From Acidobacteriota bacterium (GTDB lineage Bacteria; Acidobacteriota; Terriglobia; Terriglobales; Acidobacteriaceae): a DNA stretch of 47,163 bases. The number at the start of each line of letters is the position of its first letter. Position 1 is the stretch's first letter. This document shows positions 17,454 to 26,756 of the stretch, piece by piece. The stretch covers positions 1-47,163 of the forward strand of contig JAJYSV010000028.1 in assembly GCA_021793405.1 (NCBI GenBank), given 5' to 3'. Made by a program: the position numbers and the translations under genes. Under the pieces are notes generated by a model, which saw only the letters and a program-made list of their open reading frames with translations, ran no database searches and had not been told where the DNA came from.

Positions 17454-18692
17454 ATGTCTAGATTGAGATACTGTGTCTCCCTGTTGAGCTTATGCCTGGT
17501 TGTACCGGCGCTCCTCACGGTCGCAGGCTGCCATCGCTCCGGTTCATCGGAAGAGAAGGCCGAGTCGGCGGAATCAAGGCCGGATTCCGACCAGGCGAAA
17601 GTCGCTTCTGTTCATCTCGACCGAGACGAACAGAAGCGCATGGGATTGGCGGTGAGAGCGCTCACCGTCTCAACCTACCAGCCACGTGTGGAGCTTTACG
17701 GCACTCTGGAGAGCGATCCGTCACAGGTTTTCGTTGTGCGCGCTCCGGTCGCGGGGATGTTACGGGCCGATCACGGAGAATGGCCGGTTCTCGCCTCAAA
17801 CGTCGCCGACCACGCTCACGTCGGCTCTATCGTGCCACAACTCGCCGGTGCCGATCAGTTAACCCTGGCAGACCGTTTGTCCACAATTCAGGCGGAGGTG
17901 CTAACCGATTCTGCTTCGCTCGCTGCTTCAACCGCCGAATATCACCGCCTGAAGACCCTCAATGCCGAGGACAAGAATGCGTCGGACCGCGCGGTTCAGG
18001 AGGCAGAAGTTCGGATGCAGGGAGATCAGGCCCGACTGGAAGCGGCCCGAAAGTCTGCAACGCTCCTTCAATCAGCGTTACATGGAACGGGAAAGATTTC
18101 TTTCGTCATCCCTCTGATCGCAGAGGACGGCGGACAAATTTCAGAGGTGCTGGCGCAACCCGGTGAAATAGTCGAAGCCGGTCAACCCGTTTTTAAGATC
18201 AGCCGGTTTACGATCCTCATCGCCCGGCTGAATGTTCCTCTGTCTCAGCCGGCAGCGCTTCCGATCAAGGGCGCAGTCATTTCAGTCGCAGGCAAGGAGC
18301 ACGACACAATCCCAGCAACTTTCGTTGCCGAAGCTCCCACGGTTCAGCCTGAGTATCAATCGGAAGCACTACTGTTCCGCGTGATGTCGCGGACGGGAAC
18401 GTTGCGGCCAGGACAGGCGGTTGAAGGCTGGATACAGACAAGAGACGGCACACCTCATTCCGGAGTGCTCATTCCAGCAGCGGCCGTTGTCCGGTATCAG
18501 GGCAGGAGCTGGGTTTACGTGCAGGTCACCGATACCGACTTCGCTCGAAAGCCCATCGCTCTTTCTGAACCGGGAAGTTGCGGTTGGTTTGCGACCACAG
18601 GATTCCGCCCCGACGACCGTATTGTCGTGGTGGGCGCGCAGACCCTGCTGTCAGAGGAAATGAAATCCCAGCTTAGTTCGGACGAGGACTAG
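17454..18692 (+). CDS. Periplasmic adaptor (membrane fusion protein) of the RND pump
   Basis: A 412-residue lipoprotein (signal LLSLCLVVPALLTVAGC, Cys about 25). It has the barrel-sandwich hybrid start 'VVRAPVAGML', a helical hairpin (about 140-205) and the return strand 'IPLIAEDGGQISEVLAQPGEIVEAGQPVFKIS', then beta-barrel and membrane-proximal domains. No His/Met-rich N-terminal metal domain is seen. It links the inner-membrane pump to the outer-membrane factor. It begins one base after the preceding stop codon and is followed by the pump after 2 bp. Confidence 0.9.
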   Translation: MSRLRYCVSLLSLCLVVPALLTVAGCHRSGSSEEKAESAESRPDSDQAKVASVHLDRDEQKRMGLAVRALTVSTYQPRVELYGTLESDPSQVFVVRAPVAGMLRADHGEWPVLASNVADHAHVGSIVPQLAGADQLTLADRLSTIQAEVLTDSASLAASTAEYHRLKTLNAEDKNASDRAVQEAEVRMQGDQARLEAARKSATLLQSALHGTGKISFVIPLIAEDGGQISEVLAQPGEIVEAGQPVFKISRFTILIARLNVPLSQPAALPIKGAVISVAGKEHDTIPATFVAEAPTVQPEYQSEALLFRVMSRTGTLRPGQAVEGWIQTRDGTPHSGVLIPAAAVVRYQGRSWVYVQVTDTDFARKPIALSEPGSCGWFATTGFRPDDRIVVVGAQTLLSEEMKSQLSSDED

Positions 18693-18694
18693 CA

Positions 18695-21600
18695 ATGCTG
18701 CAAGCGCTGGTCACATTTTCTCTTCGTTTTCGCGGCGTGATCGTGGCGCTTGCGTGTCTGGTATTCGGATACGGCATCTATATCGTTTATCACTCGCGGT
18801 ATGACGTCTATCCAGAGTTCTCCCCTCCTCGCGTAGTCGTTCAGACGGAAGCGCCTGGATTGGCTCCAGAAGAGGTTGAGGCCGTGGTCACGCATCCGCT
18901 GGAGAGCGCACTGGATGGGGCTCCGGATCTGAGCTCCATTCGTTCGCAGTCCACGCAGGGTCTCTCTGTCATCACTGCGACGTTTGAGGACAGGACGGAC
19001 ATTTATCGCGATAGGCAGATGGTCACAGAACGACTCACCGAAGCCTCGTCGCGCCTGCCGGTCGGTGTTCAGGCACCGACCCTCGGTCCGCTGACCAGCT
19101 CAACGAGCCTGTCTCTCATCATAGGACTCACCTCAAAAACGAAAAGCCCGATGGAAGTCCGAACGTTCGCCGACTGGACTCTTCGCCCTCGACTTCTCAG
19201 TGCTCCCGGGGTCGCTCGTGTAGGTGTCTTTGGAGGCGACATCGAGCAATATCAGATCCAACTGCTTCCTGGTCGGTTAGCGGCTTACAAGCTGTCGATT
19301 GAAGATGTGATCGCTGCCGCTAAAAATGCGACCGGTGTCCGCGGAGCGGGCTTTCTCGACACTGGCAATCAACGTATCCTCGTTCAAACTCATGGTCAGG
19401 CCGTCTCGCCGGAGATGCTAGGCAATGCGATCCTGCGGGGAGGAACCGGTGCATCAGTTCGGCTCCGGGATGTGGCGCAAGTTGTTCGCGCCGCCGCTCC
19501 GCCCATCGGCGGCGCTCTGATCAACGGGCAGCCAGGTGTGATTCTTGAGGTCTCAAGCCAATACGGTCAAAACACGCTTGCAGTGACGGCCGGCGTTGAG
19601 AAGCTCCTGGATGGAATGCGACCAGCCATCTCCGCGGCGGGAATGACCCTGACGCCCGCGCTCTTCCGACCTGCGGACTTCATTACCGCGGCGGTGGGCA
19701 ATCTTGGCCGGTCTCTTCTTCTCGGCGGATTACTTGTATCAGTTGTGCTGTTCCTGTTCCTGTTCAACGCGCGAATCGCATTCATTTCGCTGACCGCGAT
19801 CCCGCTCTCTCTGCTGATTGCTGTCATCGTTCTTTATTACACGGGCGGGAGCCTGAATACACTCACGCTCGGCGGCTTGGCAATTGCCATCGGTGAAGTC
19901 GTCGATGATGCCATTATCGATGTCGAGAATATCCATCGCAGGCTTACGGAACGCAAAATCAACGACACCGCGAAAACTTCGGTGCTGCAGGTCATTCGAG
20001 CAGCCTCGCTTGAAGTACGGTCTGCCGTTGTCTACGCTACGTTCATCGTGGTATGCGTGTTCCTACCGGTGGTGGCGCTTTCGGGTGTGCAGGGGCGGCT
20101 GTTCCGGCCACTGGCGTTCACTTACATCATTGCGATCATTGCCTCGCTGCTCGTAGCCTTGACGCTCACGCCGGCGCTCAGCTTCCTTCTACTGCCGAAG
20201 GCAATTCGCGATGAAAAGGAACCGCGAGGAGTGACGTGGCTGAAGAGCAAATATCTGCGAATTCTAACCGCTGCCAATGACCATCGCTGGTTGGCCCTCG
20301 TCAGCGCGGTTGTATTGTTCGTGTTAGCTGGAGCTCTTGTACCGTTCTTCGGCGGAGGATTTCTCCCGGAACTACATGAAGGCCACTTTATTGCCCATAC
20401 CCTGTTTCTCCCCGGAACATCGCTCTCCGAGAGCGAGCGGATGGGCGCAAGAATCAGTAATGAGTTGTTGAAGAATCCATCCGTCGCCTCTGTAACCCAG
20501 CAGATCGGACGCGCAGAACTGGCGGACGATACTCAGGGGACTGAGTACAGCGAATTTCATATCAAGCTGCGCCCGAACGCAGACCAGGAAAAGGCGGAGA
20601 GCGAAATTCGACAGACCTTCGCAGGGTTTCCGGGCTTTTCGTTTTCCATGAACTCTTTCCTCGCGGAGCGTATGGAGGAGATTCTGTCGGGATCGACCGC
20701 CCAGGTGGTGATCAAGGTCTTCGGTGACAATCTGGACACACTTGACCAGAAAGCGCGCGAAATCGCAGCGACTTTGGGAGGTGTGAAAGGCGCCGCCGAT
20801 GTGCAGCTGCAATTTCCGCCGGGCACTCCTGAGGTATCTATACAACTGCGCCCTGATCGGCTGGCTGAATTTGGCTTCCGACCGGTAGATGTCCTAAGCG
20901 ACTTGCAGGCCGCGTATCAAGGAGTGATTGCAGCCCAGGTGTATCAGGGAATCCGCGTCGTGGACGTGGTAGCGATTCTCGACGCTAGGGCCAGGACAAA
21001 TCCGGATTCGGTCGGCTCACTGCTGATTGAAAGCCCCGCAGGCGTTCGGGTTCCGCTGGATCAGATTGCGGATGTATCGCTGACGAGTGGCAGGTCTGTG
21101 ATCGCGCATGACGGAACCAGCCGCGTACAGCTCGTTACATGCAATGTGAGAGGCCGAGATCCGAACTCCTTTGTTGCGGACGCGCACCGGGCAATTGAAG
21201 CACGTGTCCGGTTTCCTGCGGGGACCTATGCGCTTTTTACCGGAGAATCAGAAGCCAGCAGGGCGGCACAGCAGGAAATCTTTCTGTACTCGTTGGCGGC
21301 GCTCATTGGGATCGTGTTGCTGCTTTACATGGCTCTTGGCAACCTCCGAAACCTGGTCCTCGCGCTGGCGAATCTTCCCTTTGCGCTCGTGGGAGGCGTC
21401 CTCGCTGCTTTCATGACAGGGGGCTTTATTACAGTCGGGTCGATGGTCGGATTTGTGACGTTGTTCGGTATCACGACTCGCAATTCCATCATGATGATTT
21501 CTCATTTCGAGCACCTGGTCACTCACGAGGGCATGGAGTGGGGGCAGGCAGCCGCATTTCGCGGTGCATCCGAACGGCTGGTTCCCATCGTGATGACGGC

Positions 21601-21793
21601 GCTCGTTACGGGTCTTGGATTATTACCGCTAGCTCTGGGAAGTGGCGCTCCCGGCCGCGAGATTGAAGGACCGATGGCGGTTGTGATTCTCGGTGGCCTC
21701 CTCACCTCGACTGGCCTCAACCTCTTGCTACTCCCCATGCTGTGTCTCCGATACGGCCGATTCGACAAAGACCAGTCGACGAACGAGTTCTAA
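18695..21793 (+). CDS. HME-type RND heavy-metal efflux pump (CzcA/CusA family)
   Basis: A 1032-residue inner-membrane transporter with the RND layout: TM1 near the N terminus, a large periplasmic loop, TM2-6, a second loop and TM7-12. TM4 has the charged proton-relay motif GEVVDDAIIDVENIHRR typical of heavy-metal RND proteins (DD and E). FFGGGFLPELHEGHFIAHTLFLPGTSLSES and RLAEFGFRPVDVLSDLQAAYQG match CzcA/CusA family blocks. The metal cannot be assigned with confidence. The three-gene operon under an ArsR regulator fits Zn/Cd/Co or Cu/Ag efflux. It is close to the usual 1030-1050 residues, so intact. Confidence 0.92.
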   Translation: MLQALVTFSLRFRGVIVALACLVFGYGIYIVYHSRYDVYPEFSPPRVVVQTEAPGLAPEEVEAVVTHPLESALDGAPDLSSIRSQSTQGLSVITATFEDRTDIYRDRQMVTERLTEASSRLPVGVQAPTLGPLTSSTSLSLIIGLTSKTKSPMEVRTFADWTLRPRLLSAPGVARVGVFGGDIEQYQIQLLPGRLAAYKLSIEDVIAAAKNATGVRGAGFLDTGNQRILVQTHGQAVSPEMLGNAILRGGTGASVRLRDVAQVVRAAAPPIGGALINGQPGVILEVSSQYGQNTLAVTAGVEKLLDGMRPAISAAGMTLTPALFRPADFITAAVGNLGRSLLLGGLLVSVVLFLFLFNARIAFISLTAIPLSLLIAVIVLYYTGGSLNTLTLGGLAIAIGEVVDDAIIDVENIHRRLTERKINDTAKTSVLQVIRAASLEVRSAVVYATFIVVCVFLPVVALSGVQGRLFRPLAFTYIIAIIASLLVALTLTPALSFLLLPKAIRDEKEPRGVTWLKSKYLRILTAANDHRWLALVSAVVLFVLAGALVPFFGGGFLPELHEGHFIAHTLFLPGTSLSESERMGARISNELLKNPSVASVTQQIGRAELADDTQGTEYSEFHIKLRPNADQEKAESEIRQTFAGFPGFSFSMNSFLAERMEEILSGSTAQVVIKVFGDNLDTLDQKAREIAATLGGVKGAADVQLQFPPGTPEVSIQLRPDRLAEFGFRPVDVLSDLQAAYQGVIAAQVYQGIRVVDVVAILDARARTNPDSVGSLLIESPAGVRVPLDQIADVSLTSGRSVIAHDGTSRVQLVTCNVRGRDPNSFVADAHRAIEARVRFPAGTYALFTGESEASRAAQQEIFLYSLAALIGIVLLLYMALGNLRNLVLALANLPFALVGGVLAAFMTGGFITVGSMVGFVTLFGITTRNSIMMISHFEHLVTHEGMEWGQAAAFRGASERLVPIVMTALVTGLGLLPLALGSGAPGREIEGPMAVVILGGLLTSTGLNLLLLPMLCLRYGRFDKDQSTNEF

Positions 21794-21888
21794 AGGTCTC
21801 GACTGAATAGATCTCGTCTTATGCGTACAGGGCAAGTCACTCATAGATGTCTCGTCTCGCATGATCTAACGAGAGTAGAAGGCTTCCT

Positions 21889-22587
21889 CTACCTGATTTG
21901 GAGCGGGTAGTAGTACGACGCCTGATCCCGCTCGTGCGTGGTCGATAAATAGTATTGCCCGGCGTGGGCACGCCGCAAATCGAGATCGACCGATAGCGTT
22001 TCCTGCTGTCCTCTATTGGTGGCGGTGGAGGCGGCCTCGGTAATCAATCCGTTTCCATCTGAACCATGTGTGACCGCCACGACATACCGACCAGGGGAAC
22101 TGAAGCGCGGCAGAATAATAGTCAGCCGAACACGAGCGGCAGGCAGCGAGACGGATTGCAGTTGACCCGGCTGCTGACCTCGAAACGCACCGGCACCCCA
22201 CAGGTTGACCGTTTCGGCAATTACTGCCTCGTTCGTTGTCGAGGAGCGCTTTTGCACCTCATGTCGAGCAACCGTGACAATCGCTGCGATGACCACGCAC
22301 GCCGTAACAGCGGTTGCGAGCATGACCTTTTGCCGCCGCGCGTGATGCTCGCGGCGCATCGCCAATAGACGACGCATACAGGCAGGGCAGGTTGCGGCGT
22401 GATCGACACGCGGATCGGAAAGAGGGATGCCTCTGGATTTGCGGGCCAATTTCTGTAGAAAGTCTTCTTTGGGGCAGGGGCCTTGCGGTGTGATCTCGCC
22501 TGCCAGCACGCGCTCCTGATGCCGTTGCGCGATCCATTTCTCAAAACGGCCCACGGCTCGTGAGGGCCAGCGCAGATTCAATCGCAT
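21889..22587 (-). CDS. Membrane-bound anti-sigma-factor-like protein
   Basis: A 232-residue protein with a zinc-binding anti-sigma signature HAATCPACMRRLLAMRREH (His-x3-Cys-x2-Cys, about residues 63-70), a single transmembrane helix (about 89-107, ATAVTACVVIAAIVTVA) and an extracytoplasmic beta-rich C-terminal domain (VRLTIILPRFSSPGRYVVAVTHGSDG). It begins inside the last codons of the sigma-factor-like gene (10-bp overlap). It presumably holds the sigma factor at the membrane until an outside signal. It carries no recognisable sensor ligand site. Confidence 0.75.
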   Translation of the reverse strand: MRLNLRWPSRAVGRFEKWIAQRHQERVLAGEITPQGPCPKEDFLQKLARKSRGIPLSDPRVDHAATCPACMRRLLAMRREHHARRQKVMLATAVTACVVIAAIVTVARHEVQKRSSTTNEAVIAETVNLWGAGAFRGQQPGQLQSVSLPAARVRLTIILPRFSSPGRYVVAVTHGSDGNGLITEAASTATNRGQQETLSVDLDLRRAHAGQYYLSTTHERDQASYYYPLQIR

Positions 22588-23156
22588 CGTGGAGAATCTC
22601 CAGACCGGGAGAGGTTCTGAAGAACCGATTCTAACTCCCGAAAGTAGGCGCGGCGCACCGCCGTGTGGTCCATATCAAATTGTTTCGCAATCTCTCGCCA
22701 CGAATATCCCAACCAACGCCAATGAACGATGGCGTTGGCAAACGGGGACAGTTGCGCCAACAGCTCGTTCGCGTATACGCGCTGCTCGATCTCAGGACGT
22801 TCAGCGTACATCGGTTCCAGATCGGCGAGCGACCCATGCGAAAGCTCATGGCTGTGTTTCGACGCAAGCTGTTTGGCGCGCCGACGAAGGACACTCTTGA
22901 TGCGCCCCGCCAATTTTCCTTGAGGTACATCGGGATGCCGTCCCAGATAGTCCACCGTATTCTGAACTGCATGATCCATGAGGTCGTGCGCGGCGTCGCG
23001 GTCGTTCAGGTAGGTCCAGGCACAAAGAAGAGCGTATGGCCAGGCCGCCTGGGCAGCGGCATCCAGTACCCGATCAGAAGCTGGATGCCCGGTCGAATAG
23101 GCCCAACTCCACGTCCGATCTTGCCAGCGAGGACCATTTGGCGGCATTGGCAGCAT
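22578..23156 (-). CDS. ECF-type sigma-70-family factor (divergent)
   Basis: A 192-residue protein. Residues about 28-95 resemble sigma region 2 (AWPYALLCAWTYLNDRDAAHDLMDHAVQNTVDYLG) and about 130-180 region 4 with a helix-turn-helix (LSPFANAIVHWRWLGYSWREIAKQFDMDHTAVRRAYFREL). The linker and the overlap with a zinc anti-sigma-like gene support a sigma/anti-sigma pair. Its sequence is diverged, and the regulon is unknown; it may respond to envelope or metal stress given the adjacent efflux operon, but it is transcribed away from it. Confidence 0.75.
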   Translation of the reverse strand: MLPMPPNGPRWQDRTWSWAYSTGHPASDRVLDAAAQAAWPYALLCAWTYLNDRDAAHDLMDHAVQNTVDYLGRHPDVPQGKLAGRIKSVLRRRAKQLASKHSHELSHGSLADLEPMYAERPEIEQRVYANELLAQLSPFANAIVHWRWLGYSWREIAKQFDMDHTAVRRAYFRELESVLQNLSRSGDSPRCD

Positions 23157-23312
23157 CTGCCCGAGGGGGATTCACCACCAGTTATCCAGAAGTATAGGCG
23201 ATGAGTTTGCCGCCATAGTGAAAAGAATTCCAATTTCCATGCCCCAAACCGCCTCCAGGGGTGCCTTTAGTAAGTACGGAACACGCCTCTGAGGGATTGC
23301 TCCGAGGAGGCA

Positions 23313-23819
23313 GTGCGCAAGTCCGCCAATGCTGAGACGCGGCGGTGCAATGTGGCGCGGGCGGCGGTTTGGGCCAAGATTAACCCGGTCAGAGAGGACG
23401 ATGGGAATGCGCCCAGAGTTGTGGCGGCTCGCGGCCAGAGACGCCGCCATTCGTCGCAATCCGCGATAGAGACGGCTTCGGCACACGGCCAGTTTTCGTC
23501 TCAGGAGCAGGCTGCGATTCGGTTTGTTCTTGCACTGGTTCAGGGAAAATGGAAGATCGGCATTCTCTGCCGCCTTCAGGAAGGCCCGGTGCGACCCGGC
23601 GAGCTACGCCGACTTTTCCCCCAGGCATCGAAGAAGATGCTGACCCAGCACCTCCGCCAAATGGAACAGGATGGACTCATCGTCCGCACCGACCTGAGCG
23701 GCAAAATACCTCATGTCGAGTATTCTCTATCCAAGCCGCATGGCCAATCCGCCTCTCGTCTGCTCGACTTTCTGGCAACATGGAGCGCGGAATATCCGCT
23801 GCCGGTAAAGCTCCGCTGA
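23313..23819 (+). CDS. HxlR-family transcriptional regulator
   Basis: The conserved winged helix-turn-helix spans about residues 70-160: VLALVQGKWKIGILCRLQEGPVRPGELRRLFPQASKKMLTQHLRQMEQDGLI (in HxlR proteins: GGKW...IL..L..G..RF.EL.R...GIS..MLT..L..LE..GL), followed by the wing VEYSLS. The first 65 residues are basic and low-complexity and may be untranslated; GTG 23313 has GAGGAGG just upstream but at very short spacing, so the start is uncertain. HxlR proteins often sense aldehydes, quinones or redox change. No obvious target gene is adjacent. Confidence 0.8.
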   Translation: MRKSANAETRRCNVARAAVWAKINPVREDDGNAPRVVAARGQRRRHSSQSAIETASAHGQFSSQEQAAIRFVLALVQGKWKIGILCRLQEGPVRPGELRRLFPQASKKMLTQHLRQMEQDGLIVRTDLSGKIPHVEYSLSKPHGQSASRLLDFLATWSAEYPLPVKLR

Positions 23820-24129
23820 CGGAAGTGAATTCTTCGATTCTGGCAGTGTGATCCAAATAGACAGCCTGCAGAATGGAGGGCATCGCGCGAAATGGGAACG
23901 TAGTATGGCGGAACGCAGGTGTGACAGGCAAAAGGCCGTTTGTTCAAGAACGGCCCGGTGACTGTTCTCCCAAGAATCTTACGCTGCTCGAAGCCTCCGA
24001 TTCCCAAAACACTGAGGCCAGCCCTTGCGGGCCGGCCTCGCTTCCTGCCCACCGAGGGGCAGGGGGAGTTTCTATTACAATATTACAGGGTCACCCCGAT
24101 GTGTCAAGGTCGAGTGTCCGGAGTAGAGA
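23820..24129. other. Intergenic region with stacked hairpins
   Basis: No convincing gene. A stem GGCCGTT (23934-23940)/AACGGCC (23949-23955) preceded by AAAA, a GGGCCGGCC-type palindrome near 24029 and a CTGCCC/GGGCAG stem near 24047-24064 follow one another. They could end the HxlR transcript. An AT-rich stretch (ATTACAATATTACAGG, about 24075-24090) precedes the NYN gene and may hold its promoter. Confidence 0.45.
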
Positions 24130-24750
24130 GTGGCAATCGTAAACGTTTATGTCGATGGGTTCAACCTCTATTACGGCGCCCTGAAACGGACTCCGTACAA
24201 ATGGCTGGACCTCGGCTCGCTCGTGCAAACTTTGCTTCCGGCGGACACAATCCAGGAGATTCACTATTTCACTGCGCGCGTCAGCTCCAGGGCCTACAAC
24301 CCATCCTCGGCGCACGATCAAGGTCTCTATATTCGGGCGCTCAAAACGGTTCCGAACCTGCACATCAAGTACGGACACTTCCTGACCCATTCAGTCCCGA
24401 TGTACCTGACAAACGTGGCACCCGCGCAGAAGGTCTGGGTGGACAAGACGGAAGAAAAAGGTTCGGATGTGAACCTCGCGTCGCACCTCCTGCGGGATGC
24501 CTACACAAAGCGGTTCGAGGTCGCGGTTCTCATCACGAACGACTCCGATCTGGCGGAGCCGGTACGCATCGTTGCCCAGGAGATTGGGCTGCCAGTCGGA
24601 ATCCTCAACCCGCATCAATTTCACAGCCGGGAGCTGCGGCAGTATGCGACCTTCATCAAGCGCATCCGGCAGGGGGATCTGGCTTCCAGCCAGTTTCCGA
24701 GGATGCTGACCGACCGGAAGGGCACGTTTGCAAAGCCGACCGGATGGTGA
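24130..24750 (+). CDS. NYN-domain (PIN-like) putative RNase
   Basis: A 206-residue protein that is almost entirely an NYN domain: VNVYVDGFNLYYGALK at the N terminus gives the first catalytic Asp (8) and the Asn-Tyr signature; KTEEKGSDVNLASHLLRDAY and VAVLITNDSDLAEPVRIVAQEIGLPVGIL supply the other acidic residues. NYN proteins are metal-dependent RNases; in defence and mobile islands they are frequent solo genes or toxins. Start GTG 24130 places the domain right at the N terminus. It ends 130 bp before the left att repeat, so it belongs to the left unit. Confidence 0.85.
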   Translation: MAIVNVYVDGFNLYYGALKRTPYKWLDLGSLVQTLLPADTIQEIHYFTARVSSRAYNPSSAHDQGLYIRALKTVPNLHIKYGHFLTHSVPMYLTNVAPAQKVWVDKTEEKGSDVNLASHLLRDAYTKRFEVAVLITNDSDLAEPVRIVAQEIGLPVGILNPHQFHSRELRQYATFIKRIRQGDLASSQFPRMLTDRKGTFAKPTGW

Positions 24751-24880
24751 GAAACGACGCAAGCCGATTTAGGAAATTGCCGTCCAATGGACGTCCAATA
24801 CCGTGCGCCGAGAGGGTTAAAGTGGGACTGAGGGAGCCACCCGTCCCCACTAGAGTCAACAAGTTACCTCAGTTCTGGAG

Positions 24881-24930
24881 ACTTTCACGGCGATAACACG
24901 GGTTCAAATCCCGTCGGGGACGCCAACAAA
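24881..24930 (+). repeat. att repeat, left copy (tRNA 3'-end fragment)
   Basis: A 50-bp sequence matching 46293-46342 with one mismatch (G at 24902, A at 46314). It contains a T-arm (ACGGG-TTCAAAT-CCCGT), then CGGGGACG and CCA, as in a tRNA 3' end whose 5' acceptor strand would be GTCCCCG. No tRNA 5' half lies upstream, so it is a fragment. A shared AAGTTACC sits exactly 20 bp upstream in both copies (24861, 46273). It encodes the last residues of the serine recombinase on the minus strand. Confidence 0.88.
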
Positions 24931-26435
24931 CCTTTTTCGTCCGCTACTGCTTCCAACATGCTGAAGAGAGAAGATTTAGAGCGGTTCAAAATGCCTGTAT
25001 CCGGCGAGTAGTGCAAACCGCTTTCAAACAGTAAATTTTGAACCCGCTGGCGCTGCTCAGGCTCGGCAATCTCCCATGCGTGTGCAATGTCCGTCAGATG
25101 TAACTCTGCGAATCTGACGAACGCATCCAGGGTTCCGCGTTTGCAACTGATGGCCTGTAGCTCTTGTTCCGTTACGGCCAGTTCTGCGCTACATTCCGTA
25201 TTAGCGTCCTCGTAATCAGAATGCGAAACCTTGCCACTTAACATTGCTTTCAGCAGTTCGCGCTTAAGTTTCCTCTGCTCTTCCATGCGGGCGACCAATT
25301 TCTTCGTTTCCTTCTCTGCGTCACCCTGCTTCTCAGCCCAGATTTTCGCGGCGATTTTGGGGAACTGCGAAACAGCTTGCGAATCGGGTTTCAACCGCCG
25401 CAGCAAGCCGAGAAACTCGGTTTCAAGCTGTACCTTTGAAACCTTGACAGCACGACAACCGGACTTGCGGCACCAGTAGCGGCCGCCATTCTTTTTGTTT
25501 CCCCTGCCCCCGGAGAACCCACCCGTAATTGGAGTGCCGCACGCCTCACACTTTATCAGGCACTTCAGCGGGATCGCAGGATTGAATTTTCGTTTTGGCG
25601 CTGCGGTCAGTTTCCGCCCGTCAAGAATCGCTTGTACGCGGTCGAATGTATCTTGGCTAATGAGCGGTTCATGCAAGCCGCGAACCGGCTCGAAACTTTC
25701 ATCGCTGGGCAGTGTGACCCATCCGGCATAAAGAGGGTTTCGCAGCACGGCTTGTAAAGTTTGCGGCGAAAGCGGCTTGCCACTAGCAGTCGTCAGCCCC
25801 TCATCCGTGACAATCTTTAGCACATCCGTTTTCTTGTGCCGTCCCGTTGCCAAGAGTTCAAAGGCGCGGCGGATCAGCAATGCACGTTTCGGATCGGGCT
25901 TAATGTTCGGCCCTTCTTTTCCGCCAACATTGATATAGCCGACGGGCGCACGCCACGGGAAACGGCCCGACGCTACAGCGTCGCGAGTTCTATCCTTCAT
26001 CTTCTCTGATAGAGAGTGTGAGAAGTATTCGTTAAATCCACCAACAATGTTCGCCGCCAACTTCCCGGATGCTGACTCGTCTACATTGGTTTCGTTCGCG
26101 GAGCGAACCAAGATGCCGATATGCAGGAGTTCAGCCATCGTCTGAGCCTGATCTTGAAGATTGCGTGCGAAGCGGCTGAGGTCTTGCACGACAACATAGC
26201 GAACTTGACGCCGATGCTCCCTACAGAAAGTGAGCATCTGTTGAAATTCGGGCCGGTCTGCCGAACGTGCGGATTCGCCCCGATCAATGAACACCTCTAC
26301 TACTGGCCATCCTCGCTGCTTACACAGTTCGCGACACCTTCTTTCCTGATTGCTCAGATTCAAGGAGCCATTGGCCTGCTCGTCCGTCGAAACCCGGACG
26401 TACAGGACGGCCTCGTTTTCCTGCCCCTTCTTCAT
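24885..26435 (-). CDS. Large serine recombinase (site-specific integrase)
   Basis: A 516-residue protein from ATG 26435, which has GGAGG at ideal spacing; the open frame runs further upstream without support. The resolvase-type catalytic domain has Ser16 in LYVRVSTDEQ and VVQDLSRFARN; then the recombinase domain (GRFPWRAPVGYINVGG...SPQTLQAVLRNPLYAGWVTLPSDESFEPVRGLHEPLIS) and a zinc ribbon (CLIKCEACGTPITGG...YWCRKSGC), then a coiled coil (about 385-450). The last residues, LLASPTGFEPVLSP, are encoded by the att repeat read antisense to the tRNA, so integration supplies the gene's 3' end. It is the best candidate for the integrase of the 21.4-kb segment. Targeting a tRNA is less usual for serine than for tyrosine enzymes. 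Confidence 0.9.
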   Translation of the reverse strand: MKKGQENEAVLYVRVSTDEQANGSLNLSNQERRCRELCKQRGWPVVEVFIDRGESARSADRPEFQQMLTFCREHRRQVRYVVVQDLSRFARNLQDQAQTMAELLHIGILVRSANETNVDESASGKLAANIVGGFNEYFSHSLSEKMKDRTRDAVASGRFPWRAPVGYINVGGKEGPNIKPDPKRALLIRRAFELLATGRHKKTDVLKIVTDEGLTTASGKPLSPQTLQAVLRNPLYAGWVTLPSDESFEPVRGLHEPLISQDTFDRVQAILDGRKLTAAPKRKFNPAIPLKCLIKCEACGTPITGGFSGGRGNKKNGGRYWCRKSGCRAVKVSKVQLETEFLGLLRRLKPDSQAVSQFPKIAAKIWAEKQGDAEKETKKLVARMEEQRKLKRELLKAMLSGKVSHSDYEDANTECSAELAVTEQELQAISCKRGTLDAFVRFAELHLTDIAHAWEIAEPEQRQRVQNLLFESGLHYSPDTGILNRSKSSLFSMLEAVADEKGLLASPTGFEPVLSP

Positions 26436-26469
26436 AAGTCGCCTCCATATGCGCTCAATTGACTGGGAG

Positions 26470-26652
26470 TTAAGCGGCCTCATGCTGGCTGCCCGTCGGC
26501 GTATAGCTGGCTTGCTGCTCCAGGGTAAAACCGCTGAAGATGCAAGCGAGAATGTCGGCAAGCTGTTCCAGCTTTTCAATCCGCTGCTGGCGAGTTGCAT
26601 CCAACGGTTGCGGCAGTCCAGCAACTGCCTTGGCCGTATGCTTGCGGGCCAA
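26470..26652 (-). CDS. Small hypothetical protein upstream of the serine recombinase
   Basis: A 60-residue frame with a TTG start directly after an in-frame stop, ending 34 bp before the recombinase ATG. Its composition (ARKHTAKAVAG, then TRQQRIEKLEQLADILACIFSG) is helical and protein-like and it shares strand and spacing with the recombinase, so it may be a small partner or directionality factor. The start is weak (GGGG eight bases upstream), and it could be non-coding. Confidence 0.4.
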   Translation of the reverse strand: MARKHTAKAVAGLPQPLDATRQQRIEKLEQLADILACIFSGFTLEQQASYTPTGSQHEAA

Positions 26653-26756
26653 TTATCGCCCCGCGCTGATGAGGTACTTCCGATAACTCCGATCTTCAGA
26701 GGTTAGGTTCATTCATCAATCATGCCGGACAATCCCTGCCATGAAAATCCAGAAGC

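Noticed and set aside
24841-24924. Complete tRNA ending at the left att copy
   Set aside because: GTCCCC at 24843 could pair with the 3' acceptor, but no D-arm or anticodon arm follows, so only the 3' fragment is real.
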